Of a stretch of 8,219 bases of DNA, positions 1 to 6,623 are shown piece after piece. This DNA comes from an uncultured Porphyromonas sp. (GTDB lineage Bacteria; Bacteroidota; Bacteroidia; Bacteroidales; Porphyromonadaceae). Below the pieces are notes generated by a model. It did not search any database and had not been told where the DNA came from. It saw only the letters and a list, made by a program, of their open reading frames with translations. Location: contig CABUDK010000044.1 of the NCBI GenBank assembly GCA_902490315.1, positions 1-8,219 on the forward strand, given 5' to 3'. Numbering within the stretch: position 1 is the stretch's first letter; each line of letters starts with the position of its first letter. Made by a program: the position numbers and the translations under genes.

Positions 1-1121
1 AGCAAAAAGTCCTCTCACGCTCTATCGGTGAGAAGATGAAAGCGGGTGCCCGCGAAGAGGCTGAGCAGCTCAAAGCCGAGGTGCAGGCACTCAAAGAAGT
101 TTCTAAACAGGCTGAAGAGACGATGCGACAGGCTGAGGAGACGATGCGACAGCTCCTACTCTCCGTACCTAATCTGCCACACCCCGACGTGCCACACGGC
201 ACCTCTGCCGAGGACAACCTATGTGTAGCTACGGGTGGAAAGATGCCGACACTAGCTGACGATGCCAAGCTACCACACTGGGAGCTGGCTAAGCAGTACG
301 ACCTCATAGACTTCGAGCTGGGAGTCAAGATTACGGGCGCAGGCTTCCCCGTATATAAGGGTAGGGGCGCAAGACTACAGCGCGCTTTGATCAACTTCTT
401 CCTCGACAGAGCTACGGCGGCTGGCTTTCAGGAGGTCGAGCCTCCTATTATGGTCAACGAGGCTTCCGGTATCGGTACGGGGCAGCTCCCTGACAAGGAG
501 GGGCAGATGTACCACGCAGAGCTGGACAACCTCTACCTCATACCGACGGCTGAGGTGCCTGTGACCAATATCTTCCGTGATGTCATCCTAGAGGCGGACC
601 AGTTACCTATCTGTTGCACTGCCTATACGCCTTGCTTCCGTCGTGAGGCGGGCTCGTATGGCAAGGACGTACGCGGGCTCAACCGCCTGCATCAGTTTGA
701 CAAGGTAGAGATCGTCTCCATCGACCGTCCCGACCACTCGTGGCAGCAGCTCGACAAGATGATCGCACACGTCAAGAGCCTTGTCGAGGAGCTTGAGCTC
801 CCTTACCGTATCCTCCGCCTCTGTGGTGGTGACCTAAGCTTTACGAGTGCGATGACTTACGACTTTGAGGTCTTCTCAGCTGCGCAGGAGCGTTGGCTCG
901 AGGTGAGCTCGGTCTCTAACTTCGAGAGCTATCAGGCCAACCGCCTGATGTGTCGCTACCGTGACCCTGAGGAGGGGATTACCCTTTGTCATACGCTCAA
1001 CGGCAGCGCCCTCGCTCTGCCACGTATTGTCGCTGCCCTACTAGAGAACAATCAGACGCCTGAGGGTATTATCATCCCCAAGGCTCTGAGACCCTACACC
1101 GGCTTTGACAAGATAGACTAA
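1..1121 (+). CDS. serS: Seryl-tRNA synthetase, 5' end missing
   Basis: Cytoplasmic class II aminoacyl-tRNA synthetase that charges tRNA-Ser, and tRNA-Sec where present, with serine using ATP. The frame is open from the window edge (first full codon at base 3), so the ATG at 36 is internal; about 372 codons are visible of a usual 420-430. The visible N-terminal part is the end of the long coiled-coil arm that grips the tRNA (about bases 3-160), ending at the typical PNLPHPDVP stretch. The catalytic core follows: TAEVP serine-site loop (546-560), motif 2 with FRRE (636-647) and the HQFDKVE segment, and motif 3 with NGSALALPR near 1000-1030. The stop is TAA at 1119-1121. smpB starts 24 nt downstream on the same strand, so the two are probably co-transcribed. 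A 21-bp in-frame repeat lies in the arm. Identification is secure. Confidence 0.97.
   Translation, partial: QKVLSRSIGEKMKAGAREEAEQLKAEVQALKEVSKQAEETMRQAEETMRQLLLSVPNLPHPDVPHGTSAEDNLCVATGGKMPTLADDAKLPHWELAKQYDLIDFELGVKITGAGFPVYKGRGARLQRALINFFLDRATAAGFQEVEPPIMVNEASGIGTGQLPDKEGQMYHAELDNLYLIPTAEVPVTNIFRDVILEADQLPICCTAYTPCFRREAGSYGKDVRGLNRLHQFDKVEIVSIDRPDHSWQQLDKMIAHVKSLVEELELPYRILRLCGGDLSFTSAMTYDFEVFSAAQERWLEVSSVSNFESYQANRLMCRYRDPEEGITLCHTLNGSALALPRIVAALLENNQTPEGIIIPKALRPYTGFDKID
108..149 (+). repeat. 21-bp in-frame tandem repeat in the serS coiled-coil arm
   Basis: Two adjacent 21-bp copies (108-128 and 129-149) differ at one base and encode QAEETMR twice. The unit is exactly one heptad, so coiled-coil register is kept. 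The distance from here to the PNLP end of the arm looks ordinary for SerRS as I recall it, so this may be a sequence replacement rather than an added heptad. Confidence 0.85.
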
Positions 1122-1145
1122 GCAATCGCCCCAACCCACACCGCT

Positions 1146-1616
1146 ATGGCTAAGAAAGGCAAGCAATCCGCCCGAGCGATCAACATACGCAACAAGCGCG
1201 CGACCTATGACTATGAGCTCCTCGACCAGTACACCGCAGGCATCGTACTGGTCGGTAGTGAGATCAAGTCGATACGTGCGGGCAAAGCGGCTCTCGTGGA
1301 TAGCTACTGCTACTTCTCGCGTGGTGAGCTGTGGATCAAGAATATGTATATAGCGGAGTACAGCTACGCTTCCTACAACAATCATGTGGAGCGACGGGAG
1401 CGCAAGCTGCTACTCAACCGCAAGGAGCTACGCAAGCTCGAAGAAGAGATGAAGAACCCTGGGCAAACGATCATCCCCGTGCGTCTCTTTATCAACGAGC
1501 GTGGACTCGCCAAGCTGGTCGTTGCACTTGCCCGAGGTAAGAAGCAGTACGACAAGCGCGCTGCCATACGCGACCGAGAAGACAAGCGGCGCCTAGAGCG
1601 TGCCATGCGCTTCTGA
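1146..1616 (+). CDS. smpB: SsrA-binding protein SmpB
   Basis: RNA-binding partner of tmRNA in trans-translation. SmpB carries alanyl-tmRNA into the A site of stalled ribosomes so that the nascent chain is tagged for proteolysis and the ribosome is freed. At 156 aa it has the usual family length. Visible hallmarks are the N-terminal NKRATYDYELL stretch, VGSEIKSIRAGKAALVDSY of the OB-fold core (around residues 36-54), and the basic C-terminal tail with GKKQYDKRAAIRDRE (around residues 130-144), which in the family inserts into the empty mRNA channel. The ATG at 1146 lies 24 nt after the serS stop with no convincing Shine-Dalgarno, as is common in Bacteroidota. No tmRNA gene is in the window. 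No clear terminator follows the TGA. Confidence 0.97.
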   Translation: MAKKGKQSARAINIRNKRATYDYELLDQYTAGIVLVGSEIKSIRAGKAALVDSYCYFSRGELWIKNMYIAEYSYASYNNHVERRERKLLLNRKELRKLEEEMKNPGQTIIPVRLFINERGLAKLVVALARGKKQYDKRAAIRDREDKRRLERAMRF

Positions 1617-1696
1617 CGAACCGCAACAGTCGAGTTCTGTAGCTTGCAGACGTTTCAATAAATTCTAGCGAAGAGCTTCATAGCAAGCATCTCATG

Positions 1697-1710
1697 ATTC
1701 GCAAGCGAAT
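1697..1710. promoter_or_regulatory. Small palindrome upstream of the lipoprotein gene
   Basis: ATTCGC and GCGAAT flank AA, a perfect 6-bp inverted repeat 47 nt before the ATG at 1758. It could be an operator or chance. GCAAGC occurs both at 1683-1688 and inside this palindrome (1701-1706), and its complement GCTTGC lies at 1642-1647. I see no TAnnTTTG promoter box in this 141-nt gap, so the promoter of the downstream gene is not identified. Confidence 0.2.
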
Positions 1711-1757
1711 AAGATAGTTCAACTAACAAAAGTGTGTTCTTTCAGACTGTATATTAT

Positions 1758-2357
1758 ATGAGGCATATTAAGTTTACATTTACAATTGTCGCTTGTCTCT
1801 TGACAGCGTGTGCTCCAGTTTCGACCCATTTAGATCCTCAGAACAAGATTGACTCGGAGATCACACGATTGGATAGTATTGCGATAACACTAGCTGAAAT
1901 TAGAGCACTAGATCAAGGTATTAGAGACAACCCCCATCTTTACTTTTCAAACAGTCGGGCTTTCAATCTCCATACTGATAGCCTCTGCTTTTCAAAAGCA
2001 ATTTGGCTCATCGAGCATTACGGGTATATAAGCGATTTAGGAAAGTACAACGACTCTTTCGGATATCTATTGGAAGCCCTGCCTGCCGTTTTACTACATA
2101 ATCCTCAAAGGTTGATAGAGCCACAGACTTATGACCTATTGAAGCGAGAGGTGGATGCAGGTAGACTACCTGCCGAATTTGTAGCCACCCTGCTTGATAA
2201 GTATTATGTGATGAAAGAGAAACGCACATTATACTTTTCGGGGTTTCGACAGTGGCTACAACAGCCCTACCCTCACAAGAGAGATCAGGCACTATCTGAC
2301 AGTCTCAGACAAGATTTAGGACTACCAGTGCTTCCAGACAGCCTATTCGTGTATTAG
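1758..2357 (+). CDS. Predicted lipoprotein, possibly a divergent DUF6624-like protein
   Basis: The product is 199 aa from the ATG at 1758. The frame can be extended only to a GTG at 1734, but the ATG gives a proper signal peptide: MRHIK, a hydrophobic core, and the lipobox LTAC with the lipid-modified Cys at residue 18. The mature part is soluble and probably helical. Three patches recall the uncharacterised DUF6624 family as I remember it: DQGIRDN (around residue 53), AIWLIEHYGY (around 81-90), and a C-terminal stretch with VDAGRLPAEFVATLLDKYY (about residues 139-157). This is recollection, not an alignment. The gene is visibly richer in A+T, with different codon choice, than serS, smpB and the nad genes, which fits recent acquisition or relaxed selection. 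Residues just after the Cys (APVST) lack an acidic surface-export signal. It looks monocistronic. Function unknown. Confidence 0.75.
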   Translation: MRHIKFTFTIVACLLTACAPVSTHLDPQNKIDSEITRLDSIAITLAEIRALDQGIRDNPHLYFSNSRAFNLHTDSLCFSKAIWLIEHYGYISDLGKYNDSFGYLLEALPAVLLHNPQRLIEPQTYDLLKREVDAGRLPAEFVATLLDKYYVMKEKRTLYFSGFRQWLQQPYPHKRDQALSDSLRQDLGLPVLPDSLFVY

Positions 2358-2388
2358 GGCTGTATATCCAGCTATACACGGCGCCCCT
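2357..2388 (+). terminator. Possible weak terminator after the lipoprotein gene
   Basis: TGTATA (2361-2366) pairs with TATACA (2373-2378) over a 6-nt loop. GGGC (2357-2360) can pair with GCCC (2383-2386) across a 4-nt bulge. Only CTTT follows, with another T-run at 2396-2399, so this is a poor intrinsic terminator and may be only a 3' stabilising hairpin. Confidence 0.3.
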
Positions 2389-2513
2389 TTCAGACTTTTA
2401 TCGGACAGCAATAAATCAAAAAGGAGACCCAAACACTTCTAGTAAGCGATTTGCGTTTTAGATTTCGTTAGTCTTGCGCTCCGTATGAGCGTAGCGACTT
2501 CGGGCTCAACGCA

Positions 2514-2548
2514 CCACAAATGTTCCGACTGAAACGCCACAAATGTTC
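2514..2548. repeat. Duplicated 12-bp motif CCACAAATGTTC
   Basis: Perfect copies lie at 2514-2525 and 2537-2548, 23 bp apart start to start. The flanks are also similar: AACGC precedes each copy, and CGACTG or GGACTG follows each. This suggests a degenerate tandem duplication of about 25 bp. Function unknown. Confidence 0.7.
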
Positions 2549-2615
2549 AGATCGGACTGGATATCTGTCTGACATTTAGTTGTTTTGACTATTATCTCTT
2601 TTTGGGGTAAATAAG

Positions 2616-2661
2616 AAACGGATTAACCGCCTTCTCTAGGAAGACGACTAATCCGTTTTTT
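2616..2661. terminator. Strong hairpin terminator, probably bidirectional
   Basis: AAACGGATTA (2616-2625) and TAATCCGTTT (2649-2658) form a perfect 10-bp stem. The loop folds further through CTTC (2631-2634) and GAAG (2640-2643). On the + strand the stem runs into T at 2656-2661; on the - strand it is followed by TTTCTTATTT. It lies about 94 nt past the nadA stop and 258 nt past the lipoprotein stop. Its most likely role is ending the nadBCA transcript and blocking convergent read-through. Confidence 0.8.
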
Positions 2662-2754
2662 CTGTTTTGTAGGGGTGTTATGCCCTAAATATGAAGCATA
2701 GCTTGCCCTAAAGATAGAGACTTAAAAGCCGAAGGCATGCTTAGAGCTGGAGGG

Positions 2755-3687
2755 TTAGAACTGGAGCATCCGCTCGATGGAGCGCCACGCCTTCTGACGT
2801 AGCTCCTCGTCGACATGCACCTCGTACTGCTCGTAGAGGAGTGCGTCACGGAGTCCCTCGAGGGTGATCATCTTCATATATTCGCAAGTCTGATCGGGGA
2901 GGATCGGGATCAGCTCCTTGTCAGGATAGCGTCTCGTCATCTCGGCCAGCACCTCAGGCTCCGTGGCGATGATGTACTGCTTCAGGTCAGATACCCCAGG
3001 ACGATTGATGATCGTTGTGGTCGAGCCGATGATGCAGCGAGGATTGTCGACGATCGACTGGTCGCTAGCAGCTACCGACTCAGGGTGTATCAGGATCTCT
3101 GCCTCGGGATAGCGATCGAGCATCGTGTGAACCAGCTCGGAGGTGATGTCAGCATGCACGTAGCAAGCTCCCTGCCATAGATCCATCTCCCGTCCCGTTA
3201 CATTCATGATGTACTGTCCGAGGTTCTTGTCAGGACCAAAGAGGATCGGTTGACCCGTGGGGAGGGCGCGTACGATCTTCAGGGCATTAGCACTGGTCAC
3301 GCAGTAGTCGGTGACCGCCTTGACAGCTGCTGTCGTATTGACATAGCTGACCACAATGCCGTCGGGGTGCTTGACGCGCCAAGTGTTGATACCCTCAGCC
3401 GTAGCACCCTCAGCAAGGGTACAGCCAGCGTGTGGTACGGGGCAGAGAACTTTCTTATTGGGCGAAATGATCTTAGCGGTCTCACCCATGAAGCTAACTC
3501 CGCAGAAGACAATCATATCCGCCTCGGTCTCTCCAGCGATCTGTGAGAGCGCCAGTGAGTCGCCTAGGTGGTCTGCGATGCGCTGTATCTCGGGGCGAGC
3601 GTAGTAGTGGGCCAGGATGACCGCGTTTTTCTGCTCCTTGAGCGTGCGGATCTCTTTGTAGAGAGCCTCTATCTGTTGTTGTGTCAT
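2755..3687 (-). CDS. nadA: Quinolinate synthase NadA
   Basis: A [4Fe-4S] enzyme that condenses iminoaspartate, supplied by NadB, with dihydroxyacetone phosphate to make quinolinate, the second step of de novo NAD synthesis. I start it at ATG 3687, giving 310 aa beginning MTQQQIEALYKEI, which fits the start of short-form NadA. The frame can also begin at a TTG at 3729 (14 residues longer, 6 nt after nadC). Three cysteines fit the cluster ligands by context and spacing: Cys89 (HAGCTLAEG), Cys175 (WQGACYVH) and Cys268 (DQTCEYMKM), about 86 and 93 residues apart, close to the E. coli spacing. Other family motifs are HYYARPEIQ with GDSLAL (27-47), YVNTTAAVKA (115-124), GPDKNLG (151-157), HPES (201-204) and GSTTTI (221-226). 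It is the last gene of nadB-nadC-nadA. The catalytic set is complete. Confidence 0.96.
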   Translation of the reverse strand: MTQQQIEALYKEIRTLKEQKNAVILAHYYARPEIQRIADHLGDSLALSQIAGETEADMIVFCGVSFMGETAKIISPNKKVLCPVPHAGCTLAEGATAEGINTWRVKHPDGIVVSYVNTTAAVKAVTDYCVTSANALKIVRALPTGQPILFGPDKNLGQYIMNVTGREMDLWQGACYVHADITSELVHTMLDRYPEAEILIHPESVAASDQSIVDNPRCIIGSTTTIINRPGVSDLKQYIIATEPEVLAEMTRRYPDKELIPILPDQTCEYMKMITLEGLRDALLYEQYEVHVDEELRQKAWRSIERMLQF

Positions 3688-3735
3688 GTGTAAATAGTCA
3701 GTTAGTGTGTTAGGTGTAAAAGAAGTCAAGCCGCT

Positions 3736-4593
3736 CTATTGGATCGGCTTGATCTTCATGCTTATGTCGAAAGCCCGTACCGAGTGGGTCAGTGCTCCAA
3801 TGCTAATGTAGTCTACGCCGACAGCAGCCACGGCAGCTAGACGCTCAGCTGTCATATTGCCCGAAGCCTCTACCTTAGCTTGTCCATCGATGAGTTCGAC
3901 GGCACGGCGCATCGTCTCTATGTCCATATTGTCCAGCATGATGATGTCGGCACCAGCGTCTATAGCCTCCTGCACCTCCTCCAGTGTGGTGGTCTCGACC
4001 TCAATCTGTATAGAGATCGGCAGATGAGGACGCACCTCCTCCACGGCAGGCAAGATGCCACCCGCCATGGCGATGTGATTGTCCTTGAGCATCACCATAT
4101 CAGAGAGCGAAGCTCGGTGATTAGTGCCCCCGCCGTCGCGTACCGCCATCTTGTCCGTGAGGCGATGTCCCGGAGCTGTCTTGCGGGTGTCTAGGATTTG
4201 TGTCTTGGTACCAGCGACGCACTGCACACATTGGTGGGTGTAGGTAGCGATGCCGCTCATGCGCTGCATGAAGTTGAGCATGATACGCTCAGCCCGTAGC
4301 AGGTCCGCATAAGGTGCCTCGATGGTTGCTAAGATATCGCCCTTGCACACCTCGTCGCCATCCTCATACTCTGATGTAAAGGTGATCTCCTCCTCAGGAG
4401 TGCATCGACAGAGGACCATATAAGCTACCTCTAGACCAGAGATGATGCCGTCGTCCTTAGCTATCAGTGTGGCGATGGCTCGGTCGCTCTCGCTCAGTAT
4501 GTAGCGTGTCGATAGGTCTCCCGTGGGAGCATCCTCGCGGTAAGCAAGCTCGATAAGCGTGGCAAACTCCTCGCTGTTGTATATATCAGTCAT
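3736..4593 (-). CDS. nadC: Nicotinate-nucleotide pyrophosphorylase (carboxylating), quinolinate phosphoribosyltransferase
   Basis: Cytoplasmic enzyme converting quinolinate and PRPP to nicotinate mononucleotide, CO2 and pyrophosphate, the last dedicated step of de novo NAD synthesis. At 285 aa it is of normal length. The N-terminal domain begins REDAPTGDLST (19-29). The barrel active site shows ILDTRKTAPGHR (133-144), RDGGGTNHR (152-160), MLKDNHI (168-174), EVE (198-200), MLDN (219-222), EASGN (242-246) and IGALTHSV (265-272). Start at ATG 4593, 12 nt after the nadB stop; an AGAGG sits only one base before the ATG, too close to act as a normal ribosome binding site. The stop (TAG at 3738-3736) lies 48 nt before the preferred nadA start, so translational coupling is plausible. 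Nothing is missing. Confidence 0.97.
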   Translation of the reverse strand: MTDIYNSEEFATLIELAYREDAPTGDLSTRYILSESDRAIATLIAKDDGIISGLEVAYMVLCRCTPEEEITFTSEYEDGDEVCKGDILATIEAPYADLLRAERIMLNFMQRMSGIATYTHQCVQCVAGTKTQILDTRKTAPGHRLTDKMAVRDGGGTNHRASLSDMVMLKDNHIAMAGGILPAVEEVRPHLPISIQIEVETTTLEEVQEAIDAGADIIMLDNMDIETMRRAVELIDGQAKVEASGNMTAERLAAVAAVGVDYISIGALTHSVRAFDISMKIKPIQ

Positions 4594-4605
4594 ACCTCTT
4601 GTGTG

Positions 4606-6225
4606 CTATTTGATCGGTTGATGTGTTATTTGTCCATTGAGCAGCCTCGTTCGATAAGCTTCGCTCTCAGGCAATGTCTCCGTGTAGTCGCTGCGGTAGT
4701 GGCCTCCACGGCTCTCCTCACGCAGTAGTGCTGCATGCGCCATCATGTGCGCCACCTCTACCCGTCTGCGGGTCATGTAGGCGTGGATGCTGTGCTGTGC
4801 ATCCTCTGCGAGCGTGTCGGAGAGATGCTGTAGCTCATGTAACGCTTCTATCAGTCCCTCCTTAGAGCGGATGATCCCCACCCGGCTCATGAGTATGTCG
4901 CCCATCTGTCGATTGATCTTTGTCTGCTGCTCTAGTGCATAGATCTGCTCTTTGTCTAGGCTCCACGACAAGTCTGGCAGATTCGTCGGAACTGCTAGTG
5001 ATGCTGTATCAGTAGGCGTGATCGGGTGTGCGATCGCATAGTCAGCGATGCGCTTGCCGAAGACGATGCACTCAATGAGCGAATTGGAAGCCAAGCGGTT
5101 GGCACCCATCACTCCAGTCGAAGAGACCTCTCCGACAGCGTACAGTCCAGGCAGGCGGGTGCACCCGTTGAGATCTACGCCAATGCCCCCCACCGTGTAG
5201 TGCGCTGCAGGGGCCACGGGGATCTCGTCTGTAATATCTAGTCCCAGCTGGCGGCAGTGCTCTGAGATGGTCGGGAAGCGCTGTAACAGTCGCTTCGGGT
5301 CAATGTGTCTCAGTCTCAGTCGTACATGGTCGGTACCCTCCTCTTGCATCTTGAGGAAGATGCTTCGCGCCACCACATCTCTCGGTGCCAGCTCTGCGAG
5401 GGGGTGTAATGCGGGCATAAAGCGCTCACCGTGCTTGTCTACAAGGTAAGCACCCTCGCCACGTACCGCCTCACTAATGAGAAAAGAGGCGTACCCAGGC
5501 AGATAAAGAGCTGTGGGGTGAAACTGTATAAACTCTAAGTCCATCAGTTCGGCACCCACCTCACTGGCTAACCACAAGCCATCGCCTAGAGCTGTGGGAG
5601 GATTGGTCGTAGGGTAGTAAAGCGCAGCGGCACCGCCAGTGGCTAGTACGACAGCCGATGCTAGGATCGTGTCGTAGTGGTGAGCGCGCTCGTCATAGGT
5701 CACCAGTCCCTGACAGTGTGACCCGTCGGCAGAGCGTAGCACCTGTACGGCACTGTGATGGTCGAAGATCGTAATGTGCTGCGCCTTCCTGACCTGATCG
5801 ATCATAAAGGTGGTCACGAGTCGTCCCGTAGCATCTCCCCCAGCGTGGAGGATACGACGATGGTGATGTCCCCCCTCGAGACCGAGGGCTAGATGTCCAT
5901 CTTCGCTGTCGAAAGCCATACCCATCTGGATCAACTCATTGATCCGGTCGGGTGCTTCGTCTGTCAGCACCTTGACCGCCTCTGGGATGCAGAGCCCACG
6001 CCCCGCCACGATCGTGTCTTCGTAGTGATCTGTCGGTGAGTCCTTCTGGTCGGTGACAGCAGCCATCCCACCCTGTGCGTAGTAGGAGTTGCTCTCCTCG
6101 ATGGTGCGTCGAGCAATGAGCGCTACCGACCCATGCTGCGCTAGAAAGTAAGCGCAGTAAAGCCCCGCGAGGCCACCACCTATGATGATGTAATCATATC
6201 GCTGAGGAGATTGCTGCTGTTTCAT
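4606..6225 (-). CDS. nadB: L-aspartate oxidase NadB
   Basis: FAD-dependent oxidase that turns L-aspartate into iminoaspartate, passing electrons to oxygen or fumarate; the first step of de novo NAD synthesis. At 539 aa it is full length. The FAD-binding glycine motif GGGLAG is at 16-21, followed by SNSYYAQGGMAAV (45-57). Residues matching the known active site are Glu117 (LEGGHH), His236 (QFHPTALY), Arg282 (APRDVVARS), His342 (AAHYTVGG) and Arg377 (GANRLASNSL). Late FAD-contact sequence LYAVGEVSSTGVMGANR spans 361-377. The C-terminal helical domain ends with REESRGGHYRSDY (502-514), which helps separate NadB from other family members, as does its place beside nadC and nadA. Start at ATG 6225, about 77 nt downstream of the TACATTTG box. 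It is the first gene of the operon. Confidence 0.97.
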   Translation of the reverse strand: MKQQQSPQRYDYIIIGGGLAGLYCAYFLAQHGSVALIARRTIEESNSYYAQGGMAAVTDQKDSPTDHYEDTIVAGRGLCIPEAVKVLTDEAPDRINELIQMGMAFDSEDGHLALGLEGGHHHRRILHAGGDATGRLVTTFMIDQVRKAQHITIFDHHSAVQVLRSADGSHCQGLVTYDERAHHYDTILASAVVLATGGAAALYYPTTNPPTALGDGLWLASEVGAELMDLEFIQFHPTALYLPGYASFLISEAVRGEGAYLVDKHGERFMPALHPLAELAPRDVVARSIFLKMQEEGTDHVRLRLRHIDPKRLLQRFPTISEHCRQLGLDITDEIPVAPAAHYTVGGIGVDLNGCTRLPGLYAVGEVSSTGVMGANRLASNSLIECIVFGKRIADYAIAHPITPTDTASLAVPTNLPDLSWSLDKEQIYALEQQTKINRQMGDILMSRVGIIRSKEGLIEALHELQHLSDTLAEDAQHSIHAYMTRRRVEVAHMMAHAALLREESRGGHYRSDYTETLPESEAYRTRLLNGQITHQPIK

Positions 6226-6262
6226 ATACTACTATTGCCTGTTAACTAAGTCGTACTATGCA

Positions 6263-6281
6263 GAGCTTGTAATTATAGCTC
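6263..6281. promoter_or_regulatory. Imperfect palindrome in the nadB leader
   Basis: GAGCT (6263-6267) and AGCTC (6277-6281) flank an AT-rich 9-nt centre, within the predicted 5' UTR about 40 nt before the nadB ATG. GCAGAG occurs at 6260-6265 and 6282-6287, overlapping and flanking it. It could be an operator or a small leader hairpin. The arms are short, so chance is possible. Confidence 0.22.
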
Positions 6282-6301
6282 GCAGAGTACTGTTGTGCAG
6301 G

Positions 6302-6309
6302 CAAATGTA
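6302..6309 (-). promoter_or_regulatory. -7 box of the probable nadBCA promoter
   Basis: Read on the - strand this is TACATTTG, a full match to the Bacteroidota -7 consensus TAnnTTTG. No TTG sits at the ideal -33 distance: the best candidates are TTCG at 6326-6329 and a TTG at 6336-6338 that is too far. Transcription would start near 6295, giving a leader of about 70 nt before the nadB ATG. No other promoter is seen in the operon. Confidence 0.55.
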
Positions 6310-6486
6310 GTGAAATAATCCTTACGAACGAGTGACAATAGCCCTGAAATCGCATATTCTGCGACCTGGTAGCGTCATTCTGCAAAGAGCTGTTGGCAAT
6401 TAAGGTCTATTGTTATTGGATCTGATAGATGTGCAGAGCGTTTTTTGAGTGCACGATACGAGTAACGATGATACGTGTAACCCTTT

Positions 6487-6511
6487 GTAGGGACGCACGG
6501 TCTGTGCGTCC
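6487..6511 (+). repeat. REP-like hairpin, left copy
   Basis: GTAG (6487-6490) directly precedes a perfect 8-bp stem, GGACGCAC (6491-6498) with GTGCGTCC (6504-6511), and a GGTCT loop. A GTAG foot followed by a palindrome is the classic layout of REP sequences recognised by REP-associated Y1 transposases. TTGTAG also occurs just past the stem (6513-6518). Confidence 0.65.
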
Positions 6512-6555
6512 GTTGTAGAACAAATGTTACAGCATCGTATCGCTGGTTCGGGGAC

Positions 6556-6580
6556 GGACGCTCAGACCGAGCGTCCCTAC
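6556..6580 (-). repeat. REP-like hairpin, right copy (inverted)
   Basis: The stem is GGACGCTC (6556-6563) with GAGCGTCC (6569-6576), loop AGACC, then CTAC (6577-6580). On the - strand this reads as GTAG plus hairpin. Compared with the left copy, the pair A6497-T6505 is replaced by its swapped equivalent, so both bases changed and pairing was kept. Confidence 0.65.
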
Positions 6581-6623
6581 AGCGGGTTACACGTCACTTC
6601 ACCACCCGTCATTTCGTTACTCG

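Larger units (their letters stand above)
2358..2754. other. Convergent intergenic region
   Basis: This 397-nt region separates the + strand lipoprotein gene from the - strand nadA end. It holds the weak hairpin at 2357-2388, a small hairpin with CGCTC (2477-2481) and GAGCG (2487-2491), a duplicated motif (2514-2548), and the strong terminator at 2616-2661. Nearer nadA, TGCCCTAAA occurs twice (2681-2689 and 2704-2712). I see no convincing coding frame, tRNA or known ncRNA. A short untranslated RNA ending at the terminator is possible, but no good promoter is visible for it; the closest -7 match is the one-mismatch TCTTTTTG at 2597-2604. Confidence 0.6.
6226..6457. other. nadB upstream region
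   Basis: Apart from the leader palindrome and the -7 box, this stretch is AT-rich and shows no coding frame. ATTCTGC occurs twice (6355-6361 and 6376-6382), and a six-T run lies at 6441-6446 without a preceding stem. I can assign no function to the rest. Confidence 0.5.

Noticed and set aside
1041..1385. A 114-codon - strand frame across the serS-smpB junction
   Set aside because: It is antisense to two firmly identified genes and resembles nothing I know, so I treat it as a shadow of high-GC coding sequence.
1734..1757. GTG start for the lipoprotein
   Set aside because: The ATG at 1758 gives a compact signal peptide with a basic start and lipobox; the eight extra residues would spoil the n-region.
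2514..2548. Possible CRISPR remnant, since ACTGAAAC lies between two short repeats
   Set aside because: There are only two 12-bp copies 23 bp apart, with no uniform repeats and spacers and no cas genes in the window.
2597..2604. TCTTTTTG as a -7 box for a small RNA ending at the terminator
   Set aside because: It misses the key A of TAnnTTTG and has no TTG at the right distance upstream.
3688..3729. Upstream extension of nadA to a TTG 6 nt after nadC
   Set aside because: The ATG at 3687 gives an N-terminus that fits short-form NadA, and the 14 added residues look unlike the family. I keep it as an alternative only.
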